A DNA stretch of 64,000 nt, taken from contig DCYG01000007.1 in assembly GCA_002331025.1 (NCBI GenBank), positions 147,385 through 211,384 on the forward strand, in the 5' to 3' direction. The stretch comes from Firmicutes bacterium UBA2116 (GTDB taxonomy: Bacteria; Bacillota; Clostridia; Tissierellales; Sedimentibacteraceae). The notes under the pieces are model-generated. The model was given only the letters and a program-made list of their open reading frames with translations, did not search any database and was not told the DNA's origin. Position numbers and translations under genes: made by a program. Shown in pieces: positions 25,391-33,866 of the stretch (position 1 is its first letter; each line of letters starts with the position of its first letter).

Positions 25391-26685
25391 TGAACGACCT
25401 AAAGCATTTGAAAAAATTATCGTCGATAAAATCCAATGCCGGTGTAAAGTTTTTGACTCCTGCTGCTTTTCCCGGAAACCACTGTCCCATGCACACAGCT
25501 TTGGCTCTTTCCGGAAAGATTAAGGGTTTATCAACTCTGATTATCGGAACACCGGAGTGTACAACATACAGCCGCATGATAATTCCGAAAGCCGACGGGG
25601 AAAATGGCGAATTGCACTGGATGTATGTGTTGGACTCACATGAAGTGGTATTTGGATGCAGGGACGGAATTGTTGATGCACTCAAAAAAATGGATATGGC
25701 AGGAGCAAAAGCGGTCTTAATTATTGTAACCTGTGTGCCGGAAATAATCGGAGAAGACATTGAAGGTATTATATTCGAAATACAGCCGGAAATAAAAGCC
25801 AGTCTGACCTTTGTTTTAATGGGACATTTTAAGTGCAACAGTTATCCTTCCGGATCGTGGAAAACATTGCTGTCAATCGGAAATCTCATGAGAAAAAGAG
25901 AAACATCCCTAAATACGGTAAATGTGCTTGGTCGTTCTCCGGAGGAAGATCATGTGCATATGCCTGCGGTTTTGTCATTACTTGAGAAGAAAGGATTTTC
26001 CTTGCGATTTCTTGCAATGGATTCTTCACTGGAGGACTTTATTAATGCGGCGGATGCAGCTTTAAACATTGTTATATCTCCATTCACACAGCCTTTGGCT
26101 GTAATGATGGAACAAGAATTTGATATTCCTTATATCAGCTTGCATAATACATACGATGTATTTGAAATTGATAAGGCATATGCAGAAATTGAAGAAAATT
26201 TAGGGATAGAATGGGGAAATGAGTTTGAAGAAGAGAGACGGCATGCTCTGTTTTTACAGGAAGAAGCGAAAAAGATACTGGCAGGTCTAAAGTTTGTCTC
26301 TGCATTTATAGGGCCTTCGATGGTGGTCCCCTTTGCTTCCTATCTGGCCGGACTTGGCATGGAACCATTGCTTCTCCACATGGAGGAAGTATATCCGGAA
26401 GACAAGATATATATAAAAGAGCTGACAGCAAAGGGGTACAATCCTCCTGTATGTCATATGGTAAACAATAATTCGGACATACATGTTATAGAAAGGTTGT
26501 CACCGGATATTTACTTTGGATATCTTGCAGGAGAGAAGCTTAACTTTACCCATGTTCATGATATATACGATCTTTATGGGCAGGTAGGATATGAGCGTAC
26601 AAGCTATCTGTTAGGCGGATTACTTCAAACATTTGATAACCGGAAACAATCACGAAAGGAAATTTTAGAAAATGGGACTGCATAA
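25390..26685 (+). CDS. Nitrogenase component 1-like subunit D (NflD/BchN-BchY/CfbD superfamily)
   Basis: 431 residues of oxidoreductase/nitrogenase component 1. Three cysteines fall where NifD and BchN hold their cluster: C32 (GNHCPMH), C57 (TPECTTYSR) and C115 (VTCVPEIIGEDI). Another is at C90 (VFGCRDGI). The TCVPEIIGEDIEGI block is diagnostic of the superfamily. I see no clear counterpart of the NifD Cys275/His442 ligands of the iron-molybdenum cofactor. Start overlaps the H-like stop (TAATG) and its end overlaps the K-like gene by 14 bases. Forms the catalytic partner pair with the next gene. Substrate unknown; context suggests an imported metal chelate or tetrapyrrole. Confidence 0.87.
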   Translation: MNDLKHLKKLSSIKSNAGVKFLTPAAFPGNHCPMHTALALSGKIKGLSTLIIGTPECTTYSRMIIPKADGENGELHWMYVLDSHEVVFGCRDGIVDALKKMDMAGAKAVLIIVTCVPEIIGEDIEGIIFEIQPEIKASLTFVLMGHFKCNSYPSGSWKTLLSIGNLMRKRETSLNTVNVLGRSPEEDHVHMPAVLSLLEKKGFSLRFLAMDSSLEDFINAADAALNIVISPFTQPLAVMMEQEFDIPYISLHNTYDVFEIDKAYAEIEENLGIEWGNEFEEERRHALFLQEEAKKILAGLKFVSAFIGPSMVVPFASYLAGLGMEPLLLHMEEVYPEDKIYIKELTAKGYNPPVCHMVNNNSDIHVIERLSPDIYFGYLAGEKLNFTHVHDIYDLYGQVGYERTSYLLGGLLQTFDNRKQSRKEILENGTA

Positions 26686-27904
26686 ATTTAAACCCATACC
26701 TTCAGGACGTATGGGAATTCTATGGACTCTTGCATCTGTCAAAGATGCTGTGCTTATTGAATACGGCTGCATGGGACACATGCTCTATGCACGGGCATTT
26801 CTCAACCGTGCCGGTGTGCCCAAGGCATGCAATTTGTATTCTACACATATTGATGAAACTGACATAGCGTTGGGGGGAATAGAACGCATACGAAAAACAG
26901 TAGATTATGTAGTAAAAAATAGTCCTGCAAAAGTTATATTCCTGCTTCCGTCTTCTGTACCGCAGATAATAGGAACAGATCTTCCTGCTATATGTGAGGA
27001 GCTGCAGCCGGAATATCCGAATATACGCTTGCTTCCATTTGGTTATGGAGGCTTTGATATAACACAGCGCAGAGGAGTACAGGAGGCGCTTCTGCTTCTT
27101 GTCGGAACATTGCCTGTTAAAACAGAAAAAACCCGGGAACCGACATTTAACATAGTAGGTTCTTGTGCCGATCTTTTTAATTTTCATGCTGATGCAAATG
27201 AAATTATAAGAATTATGGAGGGAGCATTCAATATGAAGCCCTTGTGCATAATGACATCAAATGCTTCTGTTGAAGATATAGAAAAAATGGGTGGTGCTCA
27301 TATTAATTTAGTACTGCGCAGGGAAGGAGAACCCGCAGCAAAGCATTTGCAAAATAATTTTGGAATACCGTATTATTTGGAACGCCCTTACGGAATAGAT
27401 GGAACTGTACAATGGATAGAGAATATTGCAGAAATTTTAAATATAACGCCTGACGCAGAATTTATCAACAGCCAGCGCGAGGAAGCCATTCGTGTGATCT
27501 CATCCGTTAAACCTACATTTCATCATCTCATTAATGATCATCCTGAGAAGGTGAAACTTTCCTTGGGAGGACATGCAGATGTCGTAAACGGTATTTTAAG
27601 ATTTGGATGCGGTGAGTTTAACCTGCCTAAGGGAAAATGCTGGTGTGACAGTCCCGAAATGTCCGGTGAAGAGTTTCCTTATTTCACAGAGGAACAATTA
27701 ATGCAAAATGTATCGGAACAAAAGGACGGAATACTCATGGCGAGCGGAGAACTATTAGAATGGGCAGGCCGCAACAGAATGCTCCAGATTTCGAATCCGG
27801 ACGAAAAGTGGCGTATAAATCCTTACGTTCCGCCTCTAGTAGGATTCAGGGGAGCACTGCATCTTGTAGAATTATGGGCTAATGAGACATATAATAAGCA
27901 TTAA
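26672..27904 (+). CDS. Nitrogenase component 1-like subunit K (NflK/BchB-BchZ superfamily)
   Basis: 410 residues. The IEYGCMGHMLYARAF segment gives one cluster-type cysteine (C33), equivalent to the NifK GC.AY motif. The third P-cluster cysteine position, normally T-T-C in the IIGDD block, is Ser here (PSSVPQIIGTDL). With three Cys in the D-like protein this makes a 3+1 set suited to a single [4Fe-4S], as in the dark protochlorophyllide and chlorophyllide reductases, rather than an 8Fe P-cluster. The C-terminal half has a second cysteine cluster (GKCWCDSPE). RBS AAAGGAAAT. Last gene of the operon; about 100 bases to the next gene. Confidence 0.85.
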   Translation: MGLHKFKPIPSGRMGILWTLASVKDAVLIEYGCMGHMLYARAFLNRAGVPKACNLYSTHIDETDIALGGIERIRKTVDYVVKNSPAKVIFLLPSSVPQIIGTDLPAICEELQPEYPNIRLLPFGYGGFDITQRRGVQEALLLLVGTLPVKTEKTREPTFNIVGSCADLFNFHADANEIIRIMEGAFNMKPLCIMTSNASVEDIEKMGGAHINLVLRREGEPAAKHLQNNFGIPYYLERPYGIDGTVQWIENIAEILNITPDAEFINSQREEAIRVISSVKPTFHHLINDHPEKVKLSLGGHADVVNGILRFGCGEFNLPKGKCWCDSPEMSGEEFPYFTEEQLMQNVSEQKDGILMASGELLEWAGRNRMLQISNPDEKWRINPYVPPLVGFRGALHLVELWANETYNKH

Positions 27905-28006
27905 CTAATTGAATAAAATGAGTTAAAGAGTCAATCATACTTGTTATTAAATATTTATTATGTTACGATAACAAATATTAAGCAGTAATTAAATTGGTGA
28001 ACGGTT

Positions 28007-28687
28007 ATGGACAACGATAAAAGAAAGATAGCAATATCAGGCATAATGATTATCGCATGCATATTGATGTATATGGTAGAAACAATTATAAAACCTGTAT
28101 ATGCAATTAAATCAATATATAAAATAATTATATTTGCGGGTCTGCCTTTAGTTTATTGTGCTTTTGACAAGGAAGTAAGATTTAAAGAATATTTTAGAAT
28201 AAATGATAAGAAGCAAATAAAATTTGCTGTGGCGCTTGGACTGGGGGTTTATCTGCTTATACAGGCAGGCTACTATATTCTCAAAGGATTTATCGATTTG
28301 GATAATATTTCAATGAATCTTGAAAATAATCTGAGCGTAAACAAGGACAATTTTATATTTGTTTCACTTTATATATCATTTATCAATTCTCTGCTTGAGG
28401 AATTGTTCTTCAGAGGATTCGGTTTCGTAACGCTTTGCAAGTTCTCATCGAAAAGGTACACATACATAATCAGTTCACTTGCATTTTCTGTTTACCATGT
28501 GTCCATACTTGCCAATTGGTTTAACATAATAATTTATGTATTGTTTATAACAGGCTTGTTTGTAACGGGCTTATTCTTTAACCGGCTGAACGACAGATAT
28601 AACAATATATTCAACTCATGGATTGTGCATATGTGCGCGAATTTTTCCATTAATACCATAGGGTTTATGATGTTTGGGATAATATAA
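28007..28687 (+). CDS. CPBP family intramembrane glutamic metalloprotease-like protein
   Basis: 226 residues, six or seven transmembrane helices. The three CPBP/Abi motifs are present: EELFFRGFG (residues ~130), FSVYHVSI (His) and HMCANFSIN (His/Asn) near the C-terminus, so the catalytic site of a Rce1-like protease is predicted intact. Targets are unknown; many bacterial members modify peptides or surface proteins. Only a weak RBS (TTGGTGAACGG). Monocistronic, ends at a bidirectional terminator. Confidence 0.87.
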   Translation: MDNDKRKIAISGIMIIACILMYMVETIIKPVYAIKSIYKIIIFAGLPLVYCAFDKEVRFKEYFRINDKKQIKFAVALGLGVYLLIQAGYYILKGFIDLDNISMNLENNLSVNKDNFIFVSLYISFINSLLEELFFRGFGFVTLCKFSSKRYTYIISSLAFSVYHVSILANWFNIIIYVLFITGLFVTGLFFNRLNDRYNNIFNSWIVHMCANFSINTIGFMMFGII

Positions 28688-28705
28688 CTGTATAATAACT
28701 ATAAG

Positions 28706-28747
28706 AAAAATACTGCAAACTAAAAAGTTGTTTGCAGTATTTTTTTT
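28706..28747. terminator. Bidirectional terminator
   Basis: AAAAATACTGCAAAC and GTTTGCAGTATTTTTTT arms around a 9-base loop; runs of A and T on either side serve both the CPBP gene and the convergent small gene. Confidence 0.88.
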
Positions 28748-28750
28748 ATA

Positions 28751-28876
28751 CTATTTCATTTCGCCGCCTGAAGGGTTTTGTGCTTGATAAGCAACTAATA
28801 CACAGCCTAATTCACTTTCCATTTTTTTAATCTTTTTTTCCTGTTCTTCTGTTAATTTTGCTATTTGCTGTTTCAT
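28751..28876 (-). CDS. 41-residue small protein, unknown function
   Basis: Reads MKQQIAKLTEEQEKKIKKME then SELGCVLVAYQAQNPSGGEMK. AAGGAGTTATGT precedes the ATG and the frame ends at a shared terminator, so it has a proper RBS, start, stop and terminator. The LTEEQ..KIK.ME.ELG..LVAY layout resembles short conserved clostridial proteins seen in many genomes, but I know no function. The N-terminal half is a charged helix, the C-terminal part a beta strand and loop. Cytoplasmic. Confidence 0.75.
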   Translation of the reverse strand: MKQQIAKLTEEQEKKIKKMESELGCVLVAYQAQNPSGGEMK

Positions 28877-29115
28877 ACATAACTCCTTGCAATTGTTTTA
28901 TTTTGCCATTTATTACTGCGAATTGCAGTATATTTCCGAAGAAGCATCATAGCTGTCTTTGAAAATAAAATATACATTTAGTATTGCATAATGAATTAAA
29001 AATATTTTACGGTTATTATTTTTTTTATAGCGAAATAATAATATTTCCAAAATCCAACAACAATTTACAATTTGTTTTTCTGTATAGTAACATAAATTTA
29101 TAATACAAAAAATAC

Positions 29116-29144
29116 ATTGACAAAGCCAGGAAAATGTTTTATTA
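29116..29144 (+). promoter_or_regulatory. Strong sigma-A promoter of the oxoacid-oxidation operon
   Basis: TTGACA (29116-29121), 17-base spacer, TATTAT (29139-29144); transcription near 29151, 77 bases before the porG-type ATG. The preceding stretch 28877-29115 is AT-rich and I see no gene or clear structure in it. Confidence 0.75.
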
Positions 29145-29227
29145 TTTATTATAAGGAAATGCGTTTTACTATAAGGAAAAAACATAACAATTTTGAAAGC
29201 TTAAAATTAAGAAAGGAAGTATTACAT

Positions 29228-29767
29228 ATGAAAGAAATACGTTTTCATGGCAGGGGTGGACAAGGTGTTATTAAATCAGCTCAAATAATTGTCCAATCAG
29301 TAGTTGAGTCAGGAGCTTATGCACATTTTATTCCTTCTTTTGGTGTTGAGAGAAAAGGCTCTCCTGTTTATGGGTTTTTCAGACAGGACAATAAGGACAT
29401 AAAAATAAAATCACAAATTTACTATCCCGATGCAGTAATAATTTATGATGAATCCTTAATGAAATTACCTGCTACCTTTGCGGGATTAAAACCAAACAGT
29501 ACAGTTTTGATAAATTCTAATAAATCATTAAATGAATTAGATTTACCTGAAGAAGCATCTTATGTTTATATTGTAGACGCAACTAATATAGCCTTAGAAA
29601 AGATTAAAACAGATATACCTAATACTGTTATGCTTGGATCTTATGCTCGTATTATAGGAGATGTTGATTGGGATATTATTAAAAAATACATTGCTGAAGA
29701 ATTTGGTCAAGCCAATGTGTCAGCTGCACAAGCTGGATATGATTCAGTAAAATGTATTAAGGGTTAA
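29228..29767 (+). CDS. 2-oxoacid:ferredoxin oxidoreductase, gamma subunit
   Basis: 179 residues. Begins KEIRFHGRGGQGVIKSAQII, the hallmark GRGGQG of the gamma domain, followed by AHFIPSFGVERKGSPVYGFFR. It is the first of four ordered subunit genes (gamma, delta, alpha, beta). The enzyme decarboxylates a 2-oxoacid to an acyl-CoA, reducing ferredoxin. The frame opens at 29117, but GAAAGGAAGTATTACAT supports the ATG at 29228, and the conserved domain begins there. Cytoplasmic. Confidence 0.93.
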   Translation: MKEIRFHGRGGQGVIKSAQIIVQSVVESGAYAHFIPSFGVERKGSPVYGFFRQDNKDIKIKSQIYYPDAVIIYDESLMKLPATFAGLKPNSTVLINSNKSLNELDLPEEASYVYIVDATNIALEKIKTDIPNTVMLGSYARIIGDVDWDIIKKYIAEEFGQANVSAAQAGYDSVKCIKG

Positions 29768-29779
29768 GGAGGAAAATTT

Positions 29780-30055
29780 ATGTCAAAAGGGAATTATCAT
29801 TCACTTATAGGGGTTGAAGGTTTATACATTCTCGATACAGCAAGTTGGAGAACAGAAAAACCTGTGATGAATAAAGAAAAATGTATTGAATGCGGCATAT
29901 GTTTGACATTTTGTCCGGTATGTTCTATAGAAGGAACGAGCGATAAAATATACTATATCAATTATGATAATTGTAAAGGCTGCGGAATTTGCGCAAAGGA
30001 ATGTCCGCATAAAGCCATAGATATGATTTCTGAAAGAGAGGGAGGAGATAAATAA
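29780..30055 (+). CDS. 2-oxoacid:ferredoxin oxidoreductase, delta (ferredoxin) subunit
   Basis: 91 residues with two [4Fe-4S] motifs: CIECGICLTFCPVCS and CKGCGICAKECPHKA, each CxxCxxCxxxCP. It carries electrons from the thiamine site to ferredoxin. RBS AAGGAGGAAAATTT. Its stop overlaps the alpha subunit start (TAATG), so the two are translationally coupled. Confidence 0.93.
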   Translation: MSKGNYHSLIGVEGLYILDTASWRTEKPVMNKEKCIECGICLTFCPVCSIEGTSDKIYYINYDNCKGCGICAKECPHKAIDMISEREGGDK

Positions 30056-31230
30056 TGGCATCAACTTTAAAAGCATTAACGGGTAATAAATCAGCAGCGT
30101 TAGGAGCTGCACTATGCAAGCCGGATTTAATTGCAGCTTACCCAATCACGCCTCAATCTTCTGTTGTTGAGATATTATCTGCAATGGCAAATGATGGAGA
30201 GCTCGATTCTGATATAGTGCAGGTAGAATCTGAACATTCAGCTATGAGTATAATTCAGGGAGCATCCATGTCAGGTGGACGAACTTTCACGGCAACAAGC
30301 GGAAATGGATTAGCGTTGATGTTTGAACCATATTGCAGACAGTCAACACTTAGATTGCCTACTGTAATGGCAATTGCTACAAGAGAAATGCAATCTCCTC
30401 ATACTGTGTTTAGTGGACTACAAGATGCTATGTCAATTAGGGATGGTGGATGGATGATGATGTTTTGTGAAAACAATCAAGAAATATTAGATATGATCAT
30501 TCAGGGTTATAGAATTTCAGAAAATCAAGATGTCCTTCTGCCTATTAATGTTTGCTATGATGGATTTTATTTATCACACCTTTCTGAAAGAGTTGAAATT
30601 CCAGATCAAGATATGGTAACTGATTTTGTTAAAACATTTAACTTGACTCATTTAGCGTTTGATCCTGAAAATCCTATGGCAGTAGATCCAATGACATCCG
30701 GACCAAGGGCTATGAAATACAGAGAAGATCATTTAAAATCTATGCAAAATGCTATAAAGGTAATAAATAATGTAGACAAAGAATTTGAAGATATGTTTGG
30801 ACGCTCTTATGGCGGTGTAGTAGACACATATTTATGTGATGATGCTGAAACAGTCTTGGTAACAATGGGAGCAACCACCGGAACAGTAAGAGAGGCCGTT
30901 GATGTTGCAAGAGCTGACGGTAAAAAGGTTGGGCTATTGAAAGTTAGATTTATGCGTCCATTTCCAGTTGACAGAATTGCAAAAGTTTTAAGTGGTAAAA
31001 AGGGATTTGCAGTTGTAGACAGAAGTGTTTCCTTTGGGTGGAATACAGGTATGTTATATACTGAAGTTCAATCTGCTGTAAGCGGCGCAACTGATATACC
31101 GCATTTTTCTGCTATTGGAGGATTGGGTGGTGCAGATATTACGCTTAAGCATGTTTTAGATTGTATAGAACGTTTAGAAAATATAAGCGATAGCTCAACA
31201 GAAAAATTAAAAACAATATGGTTGGATTAA
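30055..31230 (+). CDS. 2-oxoacid:ferredoxin oxidoreductase, alpha subunit
   Basis: 391 residues. AAYPITPQSSVVEILS near residue 30 (YPITPSS/YPITPQS motif of domain I), the Glu-containing VESEHSAMSIIQGASMSGGRTFTATS, and a C-terminal domain with the ETVLVTMGATTGTVREAV and VRFMRPFPVDRI motifs. Substrate range of this family covers pyruvate, branched-chain 2-oxoacids and aryl-2-oxoacids; the sequence read by eye does not decide. The adjacent Ptb and Buk suggest a butyryl-, isobutyryl- or other C3-C6 acyl-CoA product. Confidence 0.93.
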   Translation: MASTLKALTGNKSAALGAALCKPDLIAAYPITPQSSVVEILSAMANDGELDSDIVQVESEHSAMSIIQGASMSGGRTFTATSGNGLALMFEPYCRQSTLRLPTVMAIATREMQSPHTVFSGLQDAMSIRDGGWMMMFCENNQEILDMIIQGYRISENQDVLLPINVCYDGFYLSHLSERVEIPDQDMVTDFVKTFNLTHLAFDPENPMAVDPMTSGPRAMKYREDHLKSMQNAIKVINNVDKEFEDMFGRSYGGVVDTYLCDDAETVLVTMGATTGTVREAVDVARADGKKVGLLKVRFMRPFPVDRIAKVLSGKKGFAVVDRSVSFGWNTGMLYTEVQSAVSGATDIPHFSAIGGLGGADITLKHVLDCIERLENISDSSTEKLKTIWLD

Positions 31231-31254
31231 TTTATATACATAGGAGGATATGTA

Positions 31255-32157
31255 ATGACCTATATAGATACATTTAGAGAGACTAAAGACTTACTGACCC
31301 CTGGAACTTCTGCTTGTAAAGGATGTGGAGGGGAAATGCTTTTAAGAAGGGTATTAAAAATTGCAGGAGAAAATTCAATTGCTGTTGTTCCACCCGGATG
31401 TATGGCAGGAGCTGGTTCGGTTGGTTGGGATACATTAAGCGGTATGAGAATACCTGTAACGATGACTCTATTAGATAATACTGCTTCTTTCCTTACAGGT
31501 GTGAGCAAAATTTATGAAAGAAGAGGAAGAGCAGATGTGAACATAATAGGTTTTGCCGGTGACGGTGCTACATCAGACTGCGGATTCCAATCTTTATCAG
31601 GGTCAGCAGAACGTGGAGATAAAATGCTGTATATTTGCTATGACAATGAAGGTTATATGAATACGGGATATCAGAGGAGTTCTACTACATCTTTAGGCTC
31701 AAGAACCTCAACTACACCTGTAGGCAAAGTTGTTAAAGGGAAGACCCAACATCAAAAGTATATTCCTTTAATAATGATGATGCATAATGCTGAATATGTA
31801 GCAACTGCTTCACCATCAAATATGGCAGACTTTACAAAAAAAATTGAAAAAGGATTAGCAGCAAGTAAAAGGGGATTTGCCTATATTCATTTATTCGCTC
31901 CTTGCCCGACAGGCTGGGGTTACGCATCTAATATGAGTATAGAAATTGCAAAAAACGCTGTTAAATCAAATTTTTTCCCAATTTTTGAATATGAAAAAGG
32001 AAAATTAACACTAAGAGATAATAAAAAACCAATACCTGTTGCTGAATTTATTAAAGGGATAAAAAAATTCAAACATTTAAATGAAGATACTATAGAGGAG
32101 TTACAAAATATAGTAGATTACAGAATGAATATGATTCGTAAATTGGCAGTAGATTAG
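31255..32157 (+). CDS. 2-oxoacid:ferredoxin oxidoreductase, beta (thiamine-binding) subunit
   Basis: 300 residues. The thiamine diphosphate domain shows ACKGCGGEMLLR at the start and the GDGATSDCGFQSLSGSAERGDKMLYICYDNEGYMNTGYQRSS region, which contains the GDG...N diphosphate-binding motif, followed by TPVGK. Completes the gamma-delta-alpha-beta operon. RBS ATAGGAGGATATGTA. Confidence 0.93.
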   Translation: MTYIDTFRETKDLLTPGTSACKGCGGEMLLRRVLKIAGENSIAVVPPGCMAGAGSVGWDTLSGMRIPVTMTLLDNTASFLTGVSKIYERRGRADVNIIGFAGDGATSDCGFQSLSGSAERGDKMLYICYDNEGYMNTGYQRSSTTSLGSRTSTTPVGKVVKGKTQHQKYIPLIMMMHNAEYVATASPSNMADFTKKIEKGLAASKRGFAYIHLFAPCPTGWGYASNMSIEIAKNAVKSNFFPIFEYEKGKLTLRDNKKPIPVAEFIKGIKKFKHLNEDTIEELQNIVDYRMNMIRKLAVD

Positions 32158-32292
32158 CAGAATCTTCAAAGTTCTTTTTAATATTTAAGATTATAATATA
32201 TCAATTAAAAATTGTATATAAAAATAAAAAATGTTTAGAACCTATAAATATGAATTCTGAACATATAAAAAATTATACGAGGAGATTAAATT

Positions 32293-33321
32293 ATGAAAAA
32301 AATGTTATCAATAGTTTTAGTTGCAGCCCTTTTAGTTACTAGTCTGGTGGGATGTTCAGCTCCTTCCAATAATCCAAAAGACAATACATCATCAGCTGGT
32401 AATAATTCAGATGAGGTTTATGAGTTTAAGCTAGGGCATCAGTCTCCGGAGGGAGAACCATATGATTTAGTGGCACATAAGTTCAAAGAATTAATTGAGG
32501 AAAGAACAAATGGACAAATTAAAATCACAGTATATCCACACGCACAATTAGGATATGACAGAAATTTAATGGAAGGCATCCAATTCGGGTCATTAGATTT
32601 TGCAGTCGTTGCAGGTGAAGCAGTTGGAGGTTTTGTTCCAAAGGCTAATGTGTTAACGTTACCTTTTATTTTTAGAGGATTTGATCATGCTCACTCATTT
32701 GCGCGATCAGAAACAACTGCTGAATTCTATGATTCATTTAAGGGCACAGGATTAGTTCCATTGGGACTTGTGAGAAGAGGGTTCAGAAGTGTAACGAGCA
32801 ATACAAAGCCGGTATATGAACCTTCTGATTTGAAGGGTATGAAATTGAGAGTAGTAGAAAATCCTATGTACATTGATACATTCACTGCGTTGGGTTCAGT
32901 TGCTATTCCTATGGCTTGGGGAGAAGTTTACGTAGCAATGCAGCAAGGAACTATTGATGGTCACGAAAATTCTCCTGAAATAATTTCAGCATATAGAATA
33001 TGGGAAGTTCAGAAATATTATTCATTAACAGAGCATGTATTTGCATTTGGTTACCTTATGACAGGCGATCATATGATGGACAAGTTGCCGGAAAACCTTC
33101 AGGCTGAAGTAAAAAAGGCTTCTTTTGATGCAGTAGAAGAGGTATCACTACATCTAGAAAATGAATTTGCAGAAACTATGAAACTTTTGGAAGCTAATGG
33201 TTTTGAAATAAATGAGGTAAATAATAAAGAAGATTTTAAAGCGTTGGTAGAACCTGTTTATGAGAAATTCATTAAAGAACATGGAAGTAGTATAGTTGAC
33301 CTAGTACAGAACATAAAGTAA
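32293..33321 (+). CDS. dctP: TRAP transporter solute-binding lipoprotein (DctP family)
   Basis: 342 residues. Lipoprotein signal peptide ending VTSLVGC (Cys 21), then a low-complexity linker and the DctP domain: FKLGHQSPEGEPYDLVAHKFKELIEERTNG, LTLPFIFRGFDHAHSF, and LKGMKLRVVENPMYIDTFTALGSVAIPMAWGEVYVAMQQGTIDGHENSP, which includes the carboxylate-binding Arg and the QG.IDG..N signature. TRAP systems import organic acids with a sodium gradient. Placed between the oxoacid oxidoreductase and Ptb-Buk, it probably imports the acid that the operon degrades. RBS ACGAGGAGATTAAA. Confidence 0.93.
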   Translation: MKKMLSIVLVAALLVTSLVGCSAPSNNPKDNTSSAGNNSDEVYEFKLGHQSPEGEPYDLVAHKFKELIEERTNGQIKITVYPHAQLGYDRNLMEGIQFGSLDFAVVAGEAVGGFVPKANVLTLPFIFRGFDHAHSFARSETTAEFYDSFKGTGLVPLGLVRRGFRSVTSNTKPVYEPSDLKGMKLRVVENPMYIDTFTALGSVAIPMAWGEVYVAMQQGTIDGHENSPEIISAYRIWEVQKYYSLTEHVFAFGYLMTGDHMMDKLPENLQAEVKKASFDAVEEVSLHLENEFAETMKLLEANGFEINEVNNKEDFKALVEPVYEKFIKEHGSSIVDLVQNIK

Positions 33322-33351
33322 TGAATAATCCGTGATAATAATTATAAATAT

Positions 33352-33374
33352 GAGGCGAGTGAAAACTCGCCTTA
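33352..33374 (+). terminator. Short intercistronic hairpin between dctP and dctQ
   Basis: GAGGCGAGT-GAAA-ACTCGCCTT, a 9-bp stem with a GAAA tetraloop and no T run. Likely stabilises the dctP message or limits read-through so that binding protein exceeds permease. Confidence 0.65.
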
Positions 33375-33389
33375 AAAGGAGGAAATTTA

Positions 33390-33866
33390 ATGCATGTATT
33401 AGATAAAATAAGTAACGGCATTAATAAAATAATGGAGTATATTACAATTATTATGCTCGCAGGGATTGTGGTATCATTATTTGCTCAAGTAATATTTCGT
33501 TTTGTGTTCCATACCGGGTTGACTTGGTCTGAGGAATTATCCCGTTACTTGCATATGTGGATAACTTTTTTAGGCGCATCAATCATTTTTAAAGAGGGGA
33601 AGCACCTAAATCTTACTTTTTTTATTGACATACTTCCCACAAGATTTAGAAAGCTGATTGATATTTTTAATCAATTGTTCTTAATATTCTTCTTAGTACT
33701 AATAATTTACCATGGTATACCATTAATCAATATAGTAAAAACTCAATTAACACCCGCTATGGAGATATCTACAGCTTGGGTTTATGCATCCTTGCCGATA
33801 GGTGCATTTTTCATGTTAGTACAAGTTATATTTCGGTTAAAAGATAGGAGGCATATTAATGGTTAG
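33390..33866 (+). CDS. dctQ: TRAP transporter small permease (DctQ family)
   Basis: 158 residues with four transmembrane helices. RFVFHTGLTWSEELSRYLHMWITFLGA is the family signature. Forms the membrane complex with DctM. RBS AAAGGAGGAAATTTA. Overlaps dctM by 8 bases. Confidence 0.92.
   Translation: MHVLDKISNGINKIMEYITIIMLAGIVVSLFAQVIFRFVFHTGLTWSEELSRYLHMWITFLGASIIFKEGKHLNLTFFIDILPTRFRKLIDIFNQLFLIFFLVLIIYHGIPLINIVKTQLTPAMEISTAWVYASLPIGAFFMLVQVIFRLKDRRHING

Noticed and set aside
24638..27904. True nitrogen-fixing nitrogenase
   Set aside because: K lacks two P-cluster cysteines, no clear cofactor ligands are seen in D, and no nifB, nifE or nifN genes are present.
33352..33374. True transcription terminator between dctP and dctQ
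   Set aside because: There is no U run and the TRAP genes clearly form one operon; treated as a stability or attenuation hairpin.
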